In this document: positions 53,585 through 62,324 of the stretch, piece after piece
Position numbering within the stretch: position 1 is the first letter of the stretch
How the letters are laid out: each line of letters starts with the position of its first letter
Origin: an uncultured Opitutia bacterium
Lineage (GTDB): Bacteria > Verrucomicrobiota > Verrucomicrobiia > Opitutales > Opitutaceae
Assembly: GCA_903877135.1 (NCBI GenBank)
Contig: CAIRCN010000006.1
Span: 1-64,000, forward strand
Reading direction: 5' to 3'
DNA: 64,000 nt
The notes under the pieces: generated by a model
The model's input: only the letters and a program-made list of their open reading frames with translations
What the model was told of the DNA's origin: nothing
Database searches by the model: none
Translations under genes and position numbers: made by a program

Positions 53585-54039
53585 TTGGTGCGAAGAAAAA
53601 ACGTCTTCCATGTCAGGGTGGCGCTGAACATCGCCATCCCCGCAATCGCGAAGACAAACAGAACCGGCGTCGTGTGCCCGACCCAGAAGGCGAAGGCGCC
53701 CAGCAAGCCATTCACGACCACAAGGGCGATCCAGTAATGGCGGATGCGGCGGCGGCGTTTCGAATCGTCAAGGACGCCCAGGTCGAAGCGGCCGGCGGCG
53801 ATGTCACGCTTCAAGTTGGCGCGGAGGATGCCGTGGATTTCGTTCTCGCGATTGGCGGCGGCGTTGGTGCCGGGCAGCAAGCTTGGGTAGGCTGCGCGGA
53901 AGTGATCGCGCACGTCGATCGGGCCATTTTCCGAGGACGCGTTAGCAGGTGGGTTGTGGACTGTGAACTGGAGGTGCTTGATGCGCAATTCCCGCGGAGG
54001 CGGCGTGGGGTCGGGTGTGGCGGCCTGATCTTCGCTCAT
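53578..54039 (-). CDS. Small membrane protein of unknown function
   Basis: This 153-residue protein has a polar, proline-rich N-terminus (SEDQAATPDPTPPPRELRI), a helical middle with RENEIHGILRANLKRDIAAG and basic KRRRRIRHYW, and two C-terminal membrane segments (WIALVVVNGLLGAFAFWVGH, then VLFVFAIAGMAMFSATLTW). It looks like a cytoplasm-facing protein anchored by a hairpin. No family is recognised. The ATG at 54039 precedes the polar stretch; a longer frame goes to 54168 but overlaps the divergent gene. It converges on the TrmH gene with a 7-base overlap. Confidence 0.65.
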   Translation of the reverse strand: MSEDQAATPDPTPPPRELRIKHLQFTVHNPPANASSENGPIDVRDHFRAAYPSLLPGTNAAANRENEIHGILRANLKRDIAAGRFDLGVLDDSKRRRRIRHYWIALVVVNGLLGAFAFWVGHTTPVLFVFAIAGMAMFSATLTWKTFFLRTNY

Positions 54040-54166
54040 GCCGGGAGCGAATGTCCCTTCGGGTCGGCCGCCAAGTGCAAAACCCTGTGCCAGGCGAAAG
54101 ATTTTTTCATTTCTAACAGGCGCGGGAGCGCGCATGTTTTTCAAAACAGCACCAGCCCAACTTCTC

Positions 54167-55567
54167 ATGGTTTCCCTGACTCATCCTCCCGAAAACCCAT
54201 CACCGAAATTCGACTGGCCGCTCGCCTACGAGGCAGAACGGCTGATTGGGCGCTGCATCGAGGCCTTTCTTCAGCACAACGGCTTTGCCCGCCGGCTCGC
54301 CGACCGCATGCGCGACGAGACCGGCACCGAGTTTTGCGAGTGGACGGACCACTTAACGCTCTCTCCCGGTGACGCGTCCGGACTGCGTGCGGCTGGTTTC
54401 GTTGAGGAAAATGTGCCTGCGCGCGCAGGCGTGATGGTGCTGCATCATCCGAAGGTCATAATGCCGCGTGTCATCGTCCGAGAAAATGGCAGTCGCGATA
54501 GTGTTCCTGCGGCGCTGGCCATCAGGCCGGAAACGCTGCCGGACTTTCTTGCGCGGCACGATCTGGATGGTCCGATTGAGGGCGACTACGGTGCGCGGTT
54601 GCGGCGTGCCTCCGTGAGCGAGGAGAATGGCACACGTCTCTTCGCCGTCGAACGGCTTGGCTACCGCGGTTTTCTCGTCGAGGAACCCGCGCCGGGTTTT
54701 GGCGCGGCGGTGATCAACGCTCGCGAGCTATTCCGTATGCGGCGACGGCATTTCGCCGACGATGCCGAGGGCGTGGTGCGCGCTTTTATGGTGCTCGACC
54801 AGGTGCTGGCGCTCGTGCCGCATGATGTGGCGTGTGAGCTGTTTTTCGCCGAGGAGCGCGCTTACTGGGAGTTTCGCAACCGCGCTGGCCGCGTGCAGAA
54901 GCGCAGACAGGACGCGCTCGGCCTCGGTTGGGGCAACCACGACCACCATACGTTTCGCTGTTCGCGCCGACTGTTTGCCGACCTCGTGGAGTTTCTTACC
55001 CGCCTCGGACTGGAGAAGCGCGAGCGGTTTTATGCGGGCGAGGAGGCGGGCTGGGGTGCGCAGGTCATGGAGTCGCCGCCGGCCGGCATCGTGGTGTTTG
55101 CTGATGTCGATCTCCTGCCCGGCGAAATCGACATCGACTTTGCCGCGCAGCGCTTGGTGGAGACGCCGGAACTGCGCACGGTCGGGCTTTGGTGTGGGTT
55201 GCATGGCGACAGTTTTCTCGAGGCGGGCATGCACCATCTGGAGGCGCGGTTCGATTTTTCCCGGCTACGCGACCAACTCGCGGTCGAGGGTGTGAGCACG
55301 ATGAAACCGTTTTCCGACTTCGCGTTTCTGAAGCAGGCCTTCACCGAGGGCGAGCGGTGGCGTGTGAGTCCCGATCGAGTCGCCAGACTGCGGGAGAGAA
55401 ATCTCATCACCGCGGCGCAGGCCGACGGATTTCTTCGCGATGGCGCCATCGGCAGCCACCTCGAAAACCTCCAGCGCAAGGGCGGCTTCAAGGGCTTTAA
55501 CCAGAAGGCCGTCAGCGCGATCATCGCCGCGACAGATCCCCGCATTGTGCAAGCCCACAACGCCTGA
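54167..55567 (+). CDS. Unrecognised 466-residue protein, possibly VOC-like
   Basis: I do not recognise this family. The protein of about 466 residues has three likely domains: residues 1-90 (helical start, then EFCEWTDHLTLSPGDASGLR), a middle part with VMVLHHPKVIMPRVIV and FLVEEPAPGFGAAVI, and a C-terminal part with NHDHHTFRCSRRLFADLVEF, LTRLGLEKRERFYAGEEAG and GWGAQVMESPPAGIVVF. The H-H-T-F start, an L-G-x-E helix end, and a G-W-G-A-Q-x-M-E strand recall vicinal-oxygen-chelate (VOC) metal enzymes, though metal ligands are not certain. It ends 17 bases before the saccharopine-dehydrogenase-family gene, so both probably serve one pathway, perhaps amino-acid or ketoacid metabolism. The start at 54167 is preferred but 54134 remains open. 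Confidence 0.6.
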   Translation: MVSLTHPPENPSPKFDWPLAYEAERLIGRCIEAFLQHNGFARRLADRMRDETGTEFCEWTDHLTLSPGDASGLRAAGFVEENVPARAGVMVLHHPKVIMPRVIVRENGSRDSVPAALAIRPETLPDFLARHDLDGPIEGDYGARLRRASVSEENGTRLFAVERLGYRGFLVEEPAPGFGAAVINARELFRMRRRHFADDAEGVVRAFMVLDQVLALVPHDVACELFFAEERAYWEFRNRAGRVQKRRQDALGLGWGNHDHHTFRCSRRLFADLVEFLTRLGLEKRERFYAGEEAGWGAQVMESPPAGIVVFADVDLLPGEIDIDFAAQRLVETPELRTVGLWCGLHGDSFLEAGMHHLEARFDFSRLRDQLAVEGVSTMKPFSDFAFLKQAFTEGERWRVSPDRVARLRERNLITAAQADGFLRDGAIGSHLENLQRKGGFKGFNQKAVSAIIAATDPRIVQAHNA

Positions 55568-55584
55568 ACACCCCTCTTTTACCC

Positions 55585-56658
55585 ATGAAAATCGGAATCA
55601 TTGGCGCCGGCAAAGTCGGCTCCACCATCGCCACGCTCCTCGAAACCTGCAGTTTCTGCGACGCTGTGATCCTCGGCGACAGCCGCGTGGACCTCAAACT
55701 TGCGGGTCTGGAAAAAGCCACGGCCCGCCAAGTCGACGTTATGCGCCGCGCGCCGCTCGACGCATTCGTGAAACGGTGTGACGCCGTCGTCAGCGCTGCG
55801 CCCTACTTTCTCAATAAATCCATTGCCGAGTCGTGCGCACGCCAGGGCGTATCCTACTTCGATCTCACGGAGGATGTGGACACGACCAACTTCATCCGCG
55901 GACTCGCGCGGAAGGCGAAGGTCACGTTCATGCCGCAATGCGGCCTCGCCCCCGGTGCGATCAACATCGTGGGTGGCAGCCTGGCGAAATCGCTGCAGAG
56001 CGTCCGCAACGTCGAGATGCGCGTCGGTGCGTTGCCGCTTTTCGCGAGCAACCAGATGAAATACTACTTGAGCTGGAGCACGGCCGGGCTGATCAACGAA
56101 TACTGCCAGCTCGGCGAGGCGCTGCACCAAGGCCGGCGCATCACGACGCTCCCGCTCGACGGCGTCGAGCGCCTTACGGTGGACGGCGTCGAATACGAGG
56201 CATTCAACACTTCCGGCGGCGTGGCGACGATGTGCGAAACCTTTGTCGGCAAAGTCGGCGAACTGAACTACAAGACCATGCGCTATCCCGGGCACCGCGA
56301 CCTGATGAAGTTCCTGCTCCAGGACCTGAATCTCGCGGACAAGCAGGAGGTGCTGACGCAGATTTTCGACCAGGAGGTGCCGCTGACCGACCACGACGTC
56401 GTGGTCTTCTACGTCAGCGCCGTGGGCACGAAGGGCGGCGAACTGGTGCAGCGCAGTTTTGTGAAGAAAATGAAGGGTGGCCTCGTGCACGGCCGCCGGC
56501 TCTCGGCGATCCAGCTTACCACTGCGGCGGGCGTCGTCGGCGTGCTGGAGATTTTCGCGCGCGGCGGACTGCCGAAGGGTTTTGTGAAACAGGAGTCGAT
56601 CACGCTGGAGGATTTTCTCACCACCCAGTGGGGCGGGAAAGTTTACGGCGGCAACTGA
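55585..56658 (+). CDS. Saccharopine-dehydrogenase-family protein
   Basis: This 357-residue protein opens MKIGIIGAGKVGSTIATLLE (Rossmann site) and has VVSAAPYFLNKSIAESCARQ, YFDLTEDVDTTNFIRGLAR, FMPQCGLAPGAINIVGGSLA and MRYPGHRDLMKFLL, all conserved in the saccharopine/lysine dehydrogenase-like family. Such enzymes interconvert saccharopine, glutamate and aminoadipate semialdehyde, or act directly on lysine. VVFYVSAVGTKGG and the C-terminal block FARGGLPKGFVKQESITLED are also family-like. It probably shares a transcript with the upstream unknown gene. Which reaction it catalyses cannot be decided from sequence. Confidence 0.92.
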   Translation: MKIGIIGAGKVGSTIATLLETCSFCDAVILGDSRVDLKLAGLEKATARQVDVMRRAPLDAFVKRCDAVVSAAPYFLNKSIAESCARQGVSYFDLTEDVDTTNFIRGLARKAKVTFMPQCGLAPGAINIVGGSLAKSLQSVRNVEMRVGALPLFASNQMKYYLSWSTAGLINEYCQLGEALHQGRRITTLPLDGVERLTVDGVEYEAFNTSGGVATMCETFVGKVGELNYKTMRYPGHRDLMKFLLQDLNLADKQEVLTQIFDQEVPLTDHDVVVFYVSAVGTKGGELVQRSFVKKMKGGLVHGRRLSAIQLTTAAGVVGVLEIFARGGLPKGFVKQESITLEDFLTTQWGGKVYGGN

Positions 56659-56846
56659 CGGAGCCGGCCATGGCCGCTAGCGTGAACCACTCGATGGACC
56701 GGCCGTTCGGGCAGGACATCGCGCTCGGCGACTGAGCTGGGATAATGCAATTGCGACGATGTGCGAAGCCAGCGAAATAGAGCAACCTCCCAGTCGGGTC
56801 CGACTCGTTTCACCCACACCGTTTCCCATCAACCGAAGGTTCACGC

Positions 56847-57891
56847 ATGCAAATCGCCTACCCCGCGCCATTGCGCCTAGGCATGCGGATCGCCGTCACC
56901 GCACCTATCTCGGGCGTGGAACCGCGGTTGCACGCGCGGCTTGATGTGGTCATAGGTCATCTGCGCGCCGGGATTCACGGTCGAAGAGGGCACATGCCTG
57001 CGCCAGGAACGCCGCAGCGCCAGCGCCCCGACCGACGCGCGGGTGGCGGAATTGATGCGTTATCTGCTTCGCGAAGATATTGACGCTTTGCTGCCGCCGT
57101 GGGGCGGTGAACTCGCGATCGAGCTGCTCGACCGCCTGGACTAGACGGCGTTGCAGACAGCGTGTCCCAAGTGGGTGCTCGGCTACTCCGACACCAGTAC
57201 TTGGATGCTGCCCCTCACACTGCGCCTGGGTTGGGCCACGGCACACGGGCCCTGCCTGATGGATCTCGCCCCTGGCCAAAACGACTCGCTGACGGTCTGG
57301 AGCATGCAGGCGTGAGCCACACCCACGGGCGGTTCCTTTGAGCAGCGCCAGTCTGAACGTTGGCAATTGCACCGGTCCGACTATTCGGAGGTGCCTGGCA
57401 CAACCTACAATCTGACGGAGCCAACCCGCTGGCGCTGCCTGAACCGCGCCGACTCCGCCCCCGTCGAATATTGCGGGCGGCTGCTCGGCGGCTGTCTCGA
57501 CACGCTGCTGCACGCCGCCGGCACCACCTACGGCGACGTTCCGCGTTTCGTCGCCAAAGCACCTGCCGGCGGCGTTGCCCTATACCTAGAAAACTGCGGC
57601 TTGTCGCCGACCAAGCTGGTGCGGGCCCTGCACCGTCTGCGCTGGTCGGGCTGATTCGACCACGCTGCCGGCGTGCTCATCGGCCGCAGCGCCGCACCCG
57701 ATACCGCGGGCGCCACCGAGCTTCGTTACAACGAGGCCTTGTAGTCCATGCTCGGCCCGCTGCCATGCCCTGTGTTGGTTGATGTCGATGTGGGGCACCG
57801 CCCGCCGCAAATGGTATTGATCAACGGCGCGCTCGCGACCGTGCGCTTTGACGCGCACGGGGGAGGCCGGATCACGCAGCACCTTATTTGA
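56847..57891 (+). pseudogene. Decayed S66 LD-carboxypeptidase / MccF-like gene
   Basis: An S66 peptidase, which would trim peptidoglycan peptides or antibiotic conjugates, can be read over about 348 codons, the normal length. The first frame gives YPAPLRLGMRIAVTAPISGV; after a frameshift near 56970 the same protein continues GFTVEEGTCLRQERR, then LPPWGGELAIELLDRLD. The nucleophile-serine block KWVLGYSDTSTWMLPLTL, the Glu block LYLENCGLSPTKL and the His block VDVDVGHRPPQMVLING are all still visible. Four in-frame stops break it: TAG 57142-57144, TGA 57313-57315, TGA 57652-57654 and TAG 57742-57744. Each is a single-base change from a plausible codon, so loss is fairly recent. Confidence 0.85.
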
Positions 57892-58020
57892 ACGCCTCCT
57901 CCAGTTTGGGCGTGCCACGCTCGGCACAGAAAACCGTCCGTGTCATCCGTGGTCGAAATTTCTGTGCGTTAGTACCAAACTGCATCCGCCCGCTGCCAGC
58001 TGGAAGATCCGGTGCAGGGT

Positions 58021-58965
58021 TCAGCAAATCCGCCGCTTCGGCTGGAGATAACCGTGGTCCCACGGGCTCACTTTCAGAGGGAGTTTGCGCCAGTAGTATT
58101 TTAGGTCGTCATGCTTCCAGCCGGCGTAGATTTCTTCCCAGGTCAGCCTGCAGTGGGGATTGAGCGAACTGTTGTCGACGGGTTCATCCACGGGCTGGTA
58201 GCGCACATCGAGCGAGAGGCGGACCCGGTCCTTGAACTGGCAGCGCAGGGCCTTGTGAACGGTGTGGCTGGGAAAGGTGAGCACGTCGCCTGTTTCGTAA
58301 TCGCCCTCGACCCAGTCAGTCTCGGACGGGCAGAGCGGCACGGCGAAGCCGCCCGCACCTTTTGCGGGCTGGACGGGCAGGTAGCCGTGGACGTGCGAGC
58401 CGCGCAGCACGGTGAGTCCGCCGAGCGCTCGTGGGCAGTCGCCGACGGGAAACCAGCACGTCCATGTCTTGGTGGAGCCCTGGATATACGGGAAATCCTG
58501 GTGCGGTGGCGTGGGGACCATACAGGTGTGCGGCGTGATCAGCCGCGTGATGTGCCGCGGATGCACGAGCACCTCGCGGTCGAAGAGTGCGCGGTAGATT
58601 TCGAGCAGGCGTGGGTGGTGCGGCAGGCGGTGAAAACTCTCGAGGCGCTGCACGTCGTGGTAAGCGTCGGCCGTCACGCCGACGTCGGTGCGGTGCATTT
58701 CCTCCTCGGTGAGGCGGTTGATGGCGTCGTAATCGATCAGACCGCCGAGGGCATACTGGCCGGGCTGGCGCCAGCCGTATTTCTCGATGATGGCCAGCAG
58801 TTCGGCGCGCAGCGCGAGCACTTCGGCGGCCGGCAGGCGTTTCTTGAAAAAGAGATAGCCGTCCTTCGCCGCACGTGCCCGCAACGCGACGGGATCGCCG
58901 AGCAGCGGCGTGGAATCAACGAAGAGCGACTTGCGGGTCGGGGTGGGCGCGGTGGCGGCGAGCAT
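58021..58965 (-). CDS. Phytanoyl-CoA-dioxygenase-family (PhyH) protein
   Basis: This protein of about 314 residues is an Fe(II)/2-oxoglutarate oxygenase-like enzyme. VPTPPHQDFPYIQG holds the H-x-D iron ligands near residue 157; GDVLTFPSHTVHKALRCQFK supplies the distal His, and the following RVRLSLDVRYQP the 2-oxoglutarate-binding Arg. DGYLFFKKRLPAAEVLALR near the N-terminus is the typical opening of the PhyH family. Such enzymes hydroxylate varied small molecules, from ectoine to secondary metabolites and acyl chains. It stands alone on its strand between the S66 pseudogene and a small unknown gene. The ATG at 58965 is preferred over 58998. Confidence 0.87.
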   Translation of the reverse strand: MLAATAPTPTRKSLFVDSTPLLGDPVALRARAAKDGYLFFKKRLPAAEVLALRAELLAIIEKYGWRQPGQYALGGLIDYDAINRLTEEEMHRTDVGVTADAYHDVQRLESFHRLPHHPRLLEIYRALFDREVLVHPRHITRLITPHTCMVPTPPHQDFPYIQGSTKTWTCWFPVGDCPRALGGLTVLRGSHVHGYLPVQPAKGAGGFAVPLCPSETDWVEGDYETGDVLTFPSHTVHKALRCQFKDRVRLSLDVRYQPVDEPVDNSSLNPHCRLTWEEIYAGWKHDDLKYYWRKLPLKVSPWDHGYLQPKRRIC

Positions 58966-59095
58966 AGTGGTAAGTGGGAAAGATGGGCGAGATGTCAAAT
59001 TTGTCTACGCCGCGCGAGACTTTCCCCTGAGTGAGGTCGTGCCCAGTGATTCCTCGGTAGTAAGTCGTCGCAGAGAAGCAGGCCCGAGCCCCGCG

Positions 59096-59377
59096 CTAAG
59101 TCTGAAACCGCCGCCCTGCCGCCTTCGCCGCTGGTGCCGCGAACGATTGCGCGAAAAACTCCTGCGCCGCACCCATCAGCTTCGCATACTGGCCGTAATC
59201 GCCCGCCCACGAGTTGGGCACGCAGATGCGCTTCATCACGCCCTGCCCCATCCGGTCCTCCGCCGCGTGGTCCGGTGTCAGCTCCATCGAAAACTTTGGC
59301 TCCCGCAGGTGCACCACGTAGTGCCGCGAACCGTCGCTCTCATCGCGCTCGATCCGCAAATAATCGCCGAGGGCCAT
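59096..59377 (-). CDS. Small conserved-looking protein of unknown function
   Basis: This 93-residue protein reads MALGDYLRIERDESDGSRHY, then VVHLREPKFSMELTP and ICVPNSWAGDYGQYAKLMGA before a helical, Ala-rich tail. The mix of short strands and helix suggests a compact single domain, and coding character (few Arg/Pro runs) supports a real gene. No family is recognised and there are no membrane segments. It is divergent from the coiled-coil protein at 59555, with a 177-base gap that may hold both promoters. Confidence 0.6.
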   Translation of the reverse strand: MALGDYLRIERDESDGSRHYVVHLREPKFSMELTPDHAAEDRMGQGVMKRICVPNSWAGDYGQYAKLMGAAQEFFAQSFAAPAAKAAGRRFQT

Positions 59378-59554
59378 GGCCAAACCCTTGACCCGGCCGG
59401 GCGTCGTGGAAAGCCCAAATCTCCGCGCCGGCGTGCAATCGTGATTGAAAAATCTCCCGCCGCCCCGCACAAACTCTCCGCCGCCTGCGCGTCGCGCCGT
59501 CCCATCCGCCACCGCTTTGGGACAAAGCGCCTCTGCCGGAAGCGGCCCCGTCCT

Positions 59555-61255
59555 ATGAGCCTGCCTGCCAAAACACCTCAACTGCCCCAGTGGATCTTTT
59601 ACCTGACCGACGCCGTGCTCCTCGGCGCGGCCGGGTTTATCGCCAGCCAAAGCGCCCACCCGCTTTCGCACACCGCAACCCTCGCCATCACAATCTGCAT
59701 CATCGCCGGTGCCATCGTGGGCCTCGTGCCACTCGTCGCCCGCTACGAGCGCGAGAAAAACGAGACCCTCGACGACCGCCAGCGCGCGCTCGAAGCCCTC
59801 GCCCTGACCCTCAACACCGCGGCCGAGCAGATCAGCATCGCCGCCAGCGGCCTCCATTCCATTGCCGAACTCGCTCAGAAAAACCTGAAGCACGCCGAGC
59901 AGCTCCCGCACAAGCTCCAGGAGAAGATCGCCGAGTTCAACGCCCAGCTCGACAACGCCCGCGAGGACGACCGCGAGGAACTGGAAAAGGAACTCGCCGA
60001 CCTGCGCGCCTCCGAGAGCGAGCGCCTCCAGTCTGCCTCCGACAAAATCCACAAGGCTGTCACCGACCTCACGAAACTCGATACCGCCGCGCAGAAGCAT
60101 CTTGCTTCCACCGCCGCAGCGCTCGCCCAGGCGCAAGCCGGCACCGCTACCGCACTCAACGACGCCACCACCGCCGCCAACCACTCCCTCGCCACCGCTT
60201 CCGCCGAGGTCAGCCGGGCGCTTTCGTCGGCCGCCGTTGATGCCAGCCGCGCTGTCGCCGCCGCGCAAGCCGTCGCCTTGGCCGAGATCGAGGCAAAACT
60301 CACTGCGCAGACCACCACCGCGGTCGCCGCCATCGAGGCTGCCCTGAGCAAACCCGCGGTCATCGCCGCACCTCCGCCCATCCCCGAGCCCATCGCAGCA
60401 ACCACCGACGAAGCGCCCACAGCGCCGGTGGAACCGCCCACGCTTGCCGTCGAGCTATCGCCCGCGCCCAAGCGCCCCCGCCGGCCCCGTCGCGAAGAAC
60501 CTGTTGCCACCGAGGCACCCTCCACTCCAGCCGAGCCGGAGCAGAAATCCGAAATTGGAAGTGCGAAAACCGAAGGACCCGCCGGCGAGACACCAGCCAT
60601 TCCCGCCGAACCAGGTGCAGCGGTGACCACCGCTGAAGCTCCCTTGGCGCCCGTCGTTGAACCCAATCCAACATCCGAAATCAAAAATCCAAAATCCGAA
60701 GAGCCCGCCCCTGTGCTCTCCGAGGCAATGGTAAAGCTTGAACCCATCGTGCCGCCCACCGCAGAGCCCTTCACCGGTCAGACACCGACCGTAGTAGAAT
60801 CAAATTCAAAATCGGAAAATCAAATTCCAAAATTCGAGGAGCCCGAGACAAAACCCGCCCGCCGCCGTACCCGCAAGCCTGCCGCCGAGCCCGGCACGGA
60901 GCCCCTGCTTGGCCTCGCGGCCGACGAATTCTCCCAGGCCGCGCCCGACGAGGCATCCTCTATCTCCGAGGTTGTGGAAAAAGTCATCACCTCCGACGGT
61001 GCCACCCGCCTGCTCGTCACAGCTTACATCGGCATTGGCAACCGGCTGTTTGTCCGCGGTGAGGGTCCAGGCCTGAGCTGGGAGAAAGGCGTGCCGCTGC
61101 AGTTCGTCTCCATCGGCAAGTGGCGCTGGGAATCCGCTGAAGCCACCGCACCCGTCGCCTGCAAGCTCTACAAGAACGACGAGATCGAATGCACCGCCCT
61201 CGGAATGCTCATCCTCGACCCCGGCTACCAGCAGGAAGTCTCCGCCAAGTTTTGA
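59555..61255 (+). CDS. Membrane-anchored coiled-coil protein with C-terminal beta domain
   Basis: This 566-residue protein has two N-terminal membrane segments (WIFYLTDAVLLGAAGFIAS; LAITICIIAGAIVGLVPLVA), then a long Ala-rich coiled coil (about 70-260) rich in heptads such as LQEKIAEFNAQLDNARED. A disordered Pro/Glu-rich region (about 265-465) contains AT-rich inserted segments (60542-60840). The C-terminal domain (about 470-566) has ITSDGATRLLVTAYIGIGNR, LFVRGEGPGLSWEKGVPLQF and GKWRWESAEAT, which resembles Ig-like or carbohydrate-binding domains. No known family fits overall. It may tether the envelope or organise partners; the role is unknown. Confidence 0.75.
   Translation: MSLPAKTPQLPQWIFYLTDAVLLGAAGFIASQSAHPLSHTATLAITICIIAGAIVGLVPLVARYEREKNETLDDRQRALEALALTLNTAAEQISIAASGLHSIAELAQKNLKHAEQLPHKLQEKIAEFNAQLDNAREDDREELEKELADLRASESERLQSASDKIHKAVTDLTKLDTAAQKHLASTAAALAQAQAGTATALNDATTAANHSLATASAEVSRALSSAAVDASRAVAAAQAVALAEIEAKLTAQTTTAVAAIEAALSKPAVIAAPPPIPEPIAATTDEAPTAPVEPPTLAVELSPAPKRPRRPRREEPVATEAPSTPAEPEQKSEIGSAKTEGPAGETPAIPAEPGAAVTTAEAPLAPVVEPNPTSEIKNPKSEEPAPVLSEAMVKLEPIVPPTAEPFTGQTPTVVESNSKSENQIPKFEEPETKPARRRTRKPAAEPGTEPLLGLAADEFSQAAPDEASSISEVVEKVITSDGATRLLVTAYIGIGNRLFVRGEGPGLSWEKGVPLQFVSIGKWRWESAEATAPVACKLYKNDEIECTALGMLILDPGYQQEVSAKF
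60542..60840. repeat. Three AT-rich islands inside the coiled-coil gene
   Basis: Within otherwise GC-rich coding sequence lie three stretches (about 60542-60577, 60663-60702 and 60793-60840) built of variants of ATCCGAAATC, AAAATCC and CAAAATTC. They keep the reading frame and translate to related peptides (KSEIGSAKTEGP, TSEIKNPKSEEP, KSENQIPKFEEP). This suggests short repetitive elements that entered the gene in frame. Confidence 0.6.
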
Positions 61256-61383
61256 GCCGCCAGAACAAACTTCAAGAATATCGGCCTGACCTTTTGTGTG
61301 TCTTAAAATTGCCGAAATTGCTGCAGACGCGGTCGAGTCCCTTTTGGCGTGCGGCCAATCGTTGCCGCCCTCTCGGTCCTGGG

Positions 61384-62197
61384 ATGAGTCGTTACTTCAC
61401 CGCCGTGCTCATGACGCTAGGCCTCTTCCTCGGCGCCTGTGAGACGGCACCTCAGTCATCAACGTAGGCACGGCGGGAATCCGGCGCGATGGCCCCTAAG
61501 TTGGACGACCGCGCGGAGTTTTTCATCTTCTGTTCGGACGCGCCGTTGAGGTTAACCTCCTTCTCTAGCAATGGCGGATCGTTTCAACTGAAGTTCGACC
61601 ATGTGGCCCAGGTTTTCAGTGCACTGGCCACCGCTTTCACGAAGGACGGTTATTTGCTTACCGCCGGGCACGTGGCGCATGCCCACGTGCTCGCCATTGG
61701 CGTGATGAACGGCGAAGCTCGCGCCGTTCCTGCCCGGGTTGTGTTCAAGTATTCCTTCGGACACCTATGGAACGGATCTCGCGATCCTCCACGTGGACCA
61801 GCCGATCGACTTTCCGCTGCCGTTGGGACGCTTCAAAACAGGACAGAGCGAAGTTTACGCCATGGCCAGTGATCGTGATTCGACCTTTAAAATTGTGGTC
61901 ATCGGTGGAAAAGTCCGCAGTGCATCTCGAAGCAAAGCCGATGATCAGGTTGCACTATTGGACACGGATCTTCCTCCGTGGCATGGCGACAGCCGCGGAG
62001 GTGTTGTGTCGCGGGACGGCCGGCTGATCGGGGTGATCACCGGCTTCAAAATGAAGTGGTCGGCCTTGCACAATGCTAAACTGGTCTGCGCACCCGACAA
62101 GGACTTCGTTGAGTCCATCGTCGAGGTTGACCGAGCCCACTTCGCTTCAAAGCCCTCCGCTGCTTCCGCGACCAGCCAGACAGGGTCGGACTTCTGA
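61384..62197 (+). pseudogene. Decayed exported trypsin-like serine protease gene
   Basis: The ATG at 61384 opens a lipoprotein-type signal (VLMTLGLFLGACETAPQ), then an in-frame TAG at 61465-61467 interrupts it. The same frame continues as a protease domain with DGYLLTAGHVAHAHVL (His of the triad). A one-base frameshift near 61760 moves the rest to another frame: TYGTDLAILHVDQPIDF (Asp) and WHGDSRGGVVSRDGRLIGVI (Ser in G-D-S-x-G-G). All three catalytic blocks exist but never in one frame, so the gene is probably dead. If the stop is a read error, it would still need the frameshift fixed. Confidence 0.75.
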
Positions 62198-62324
62198 GAA
62201 TTACATTTTCACAGCAGACTATGGCTGACGAGGACCATTTAATTTTCGCGTTTTTTCAAGCAGCAGACCGGAATGTCGCCCCGCGCCAATCAACAGAGCC
62301 GTCGGGCACTATGAAATCCCCACG

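Noticed and set aside
56847-57891. Stop-codon recoding instead of decay in the S66 gene
   Set aside because: Both TAG and TGA would need to be read through, and a frameshift is also required; other genes in the window use both codons as normal stops.
61384-61467. Stand-alone 27-residue lipoprotein
   Set aside because: The same frame continues after the stop into a protease domain, so it is the broken N-terminus of that gene.
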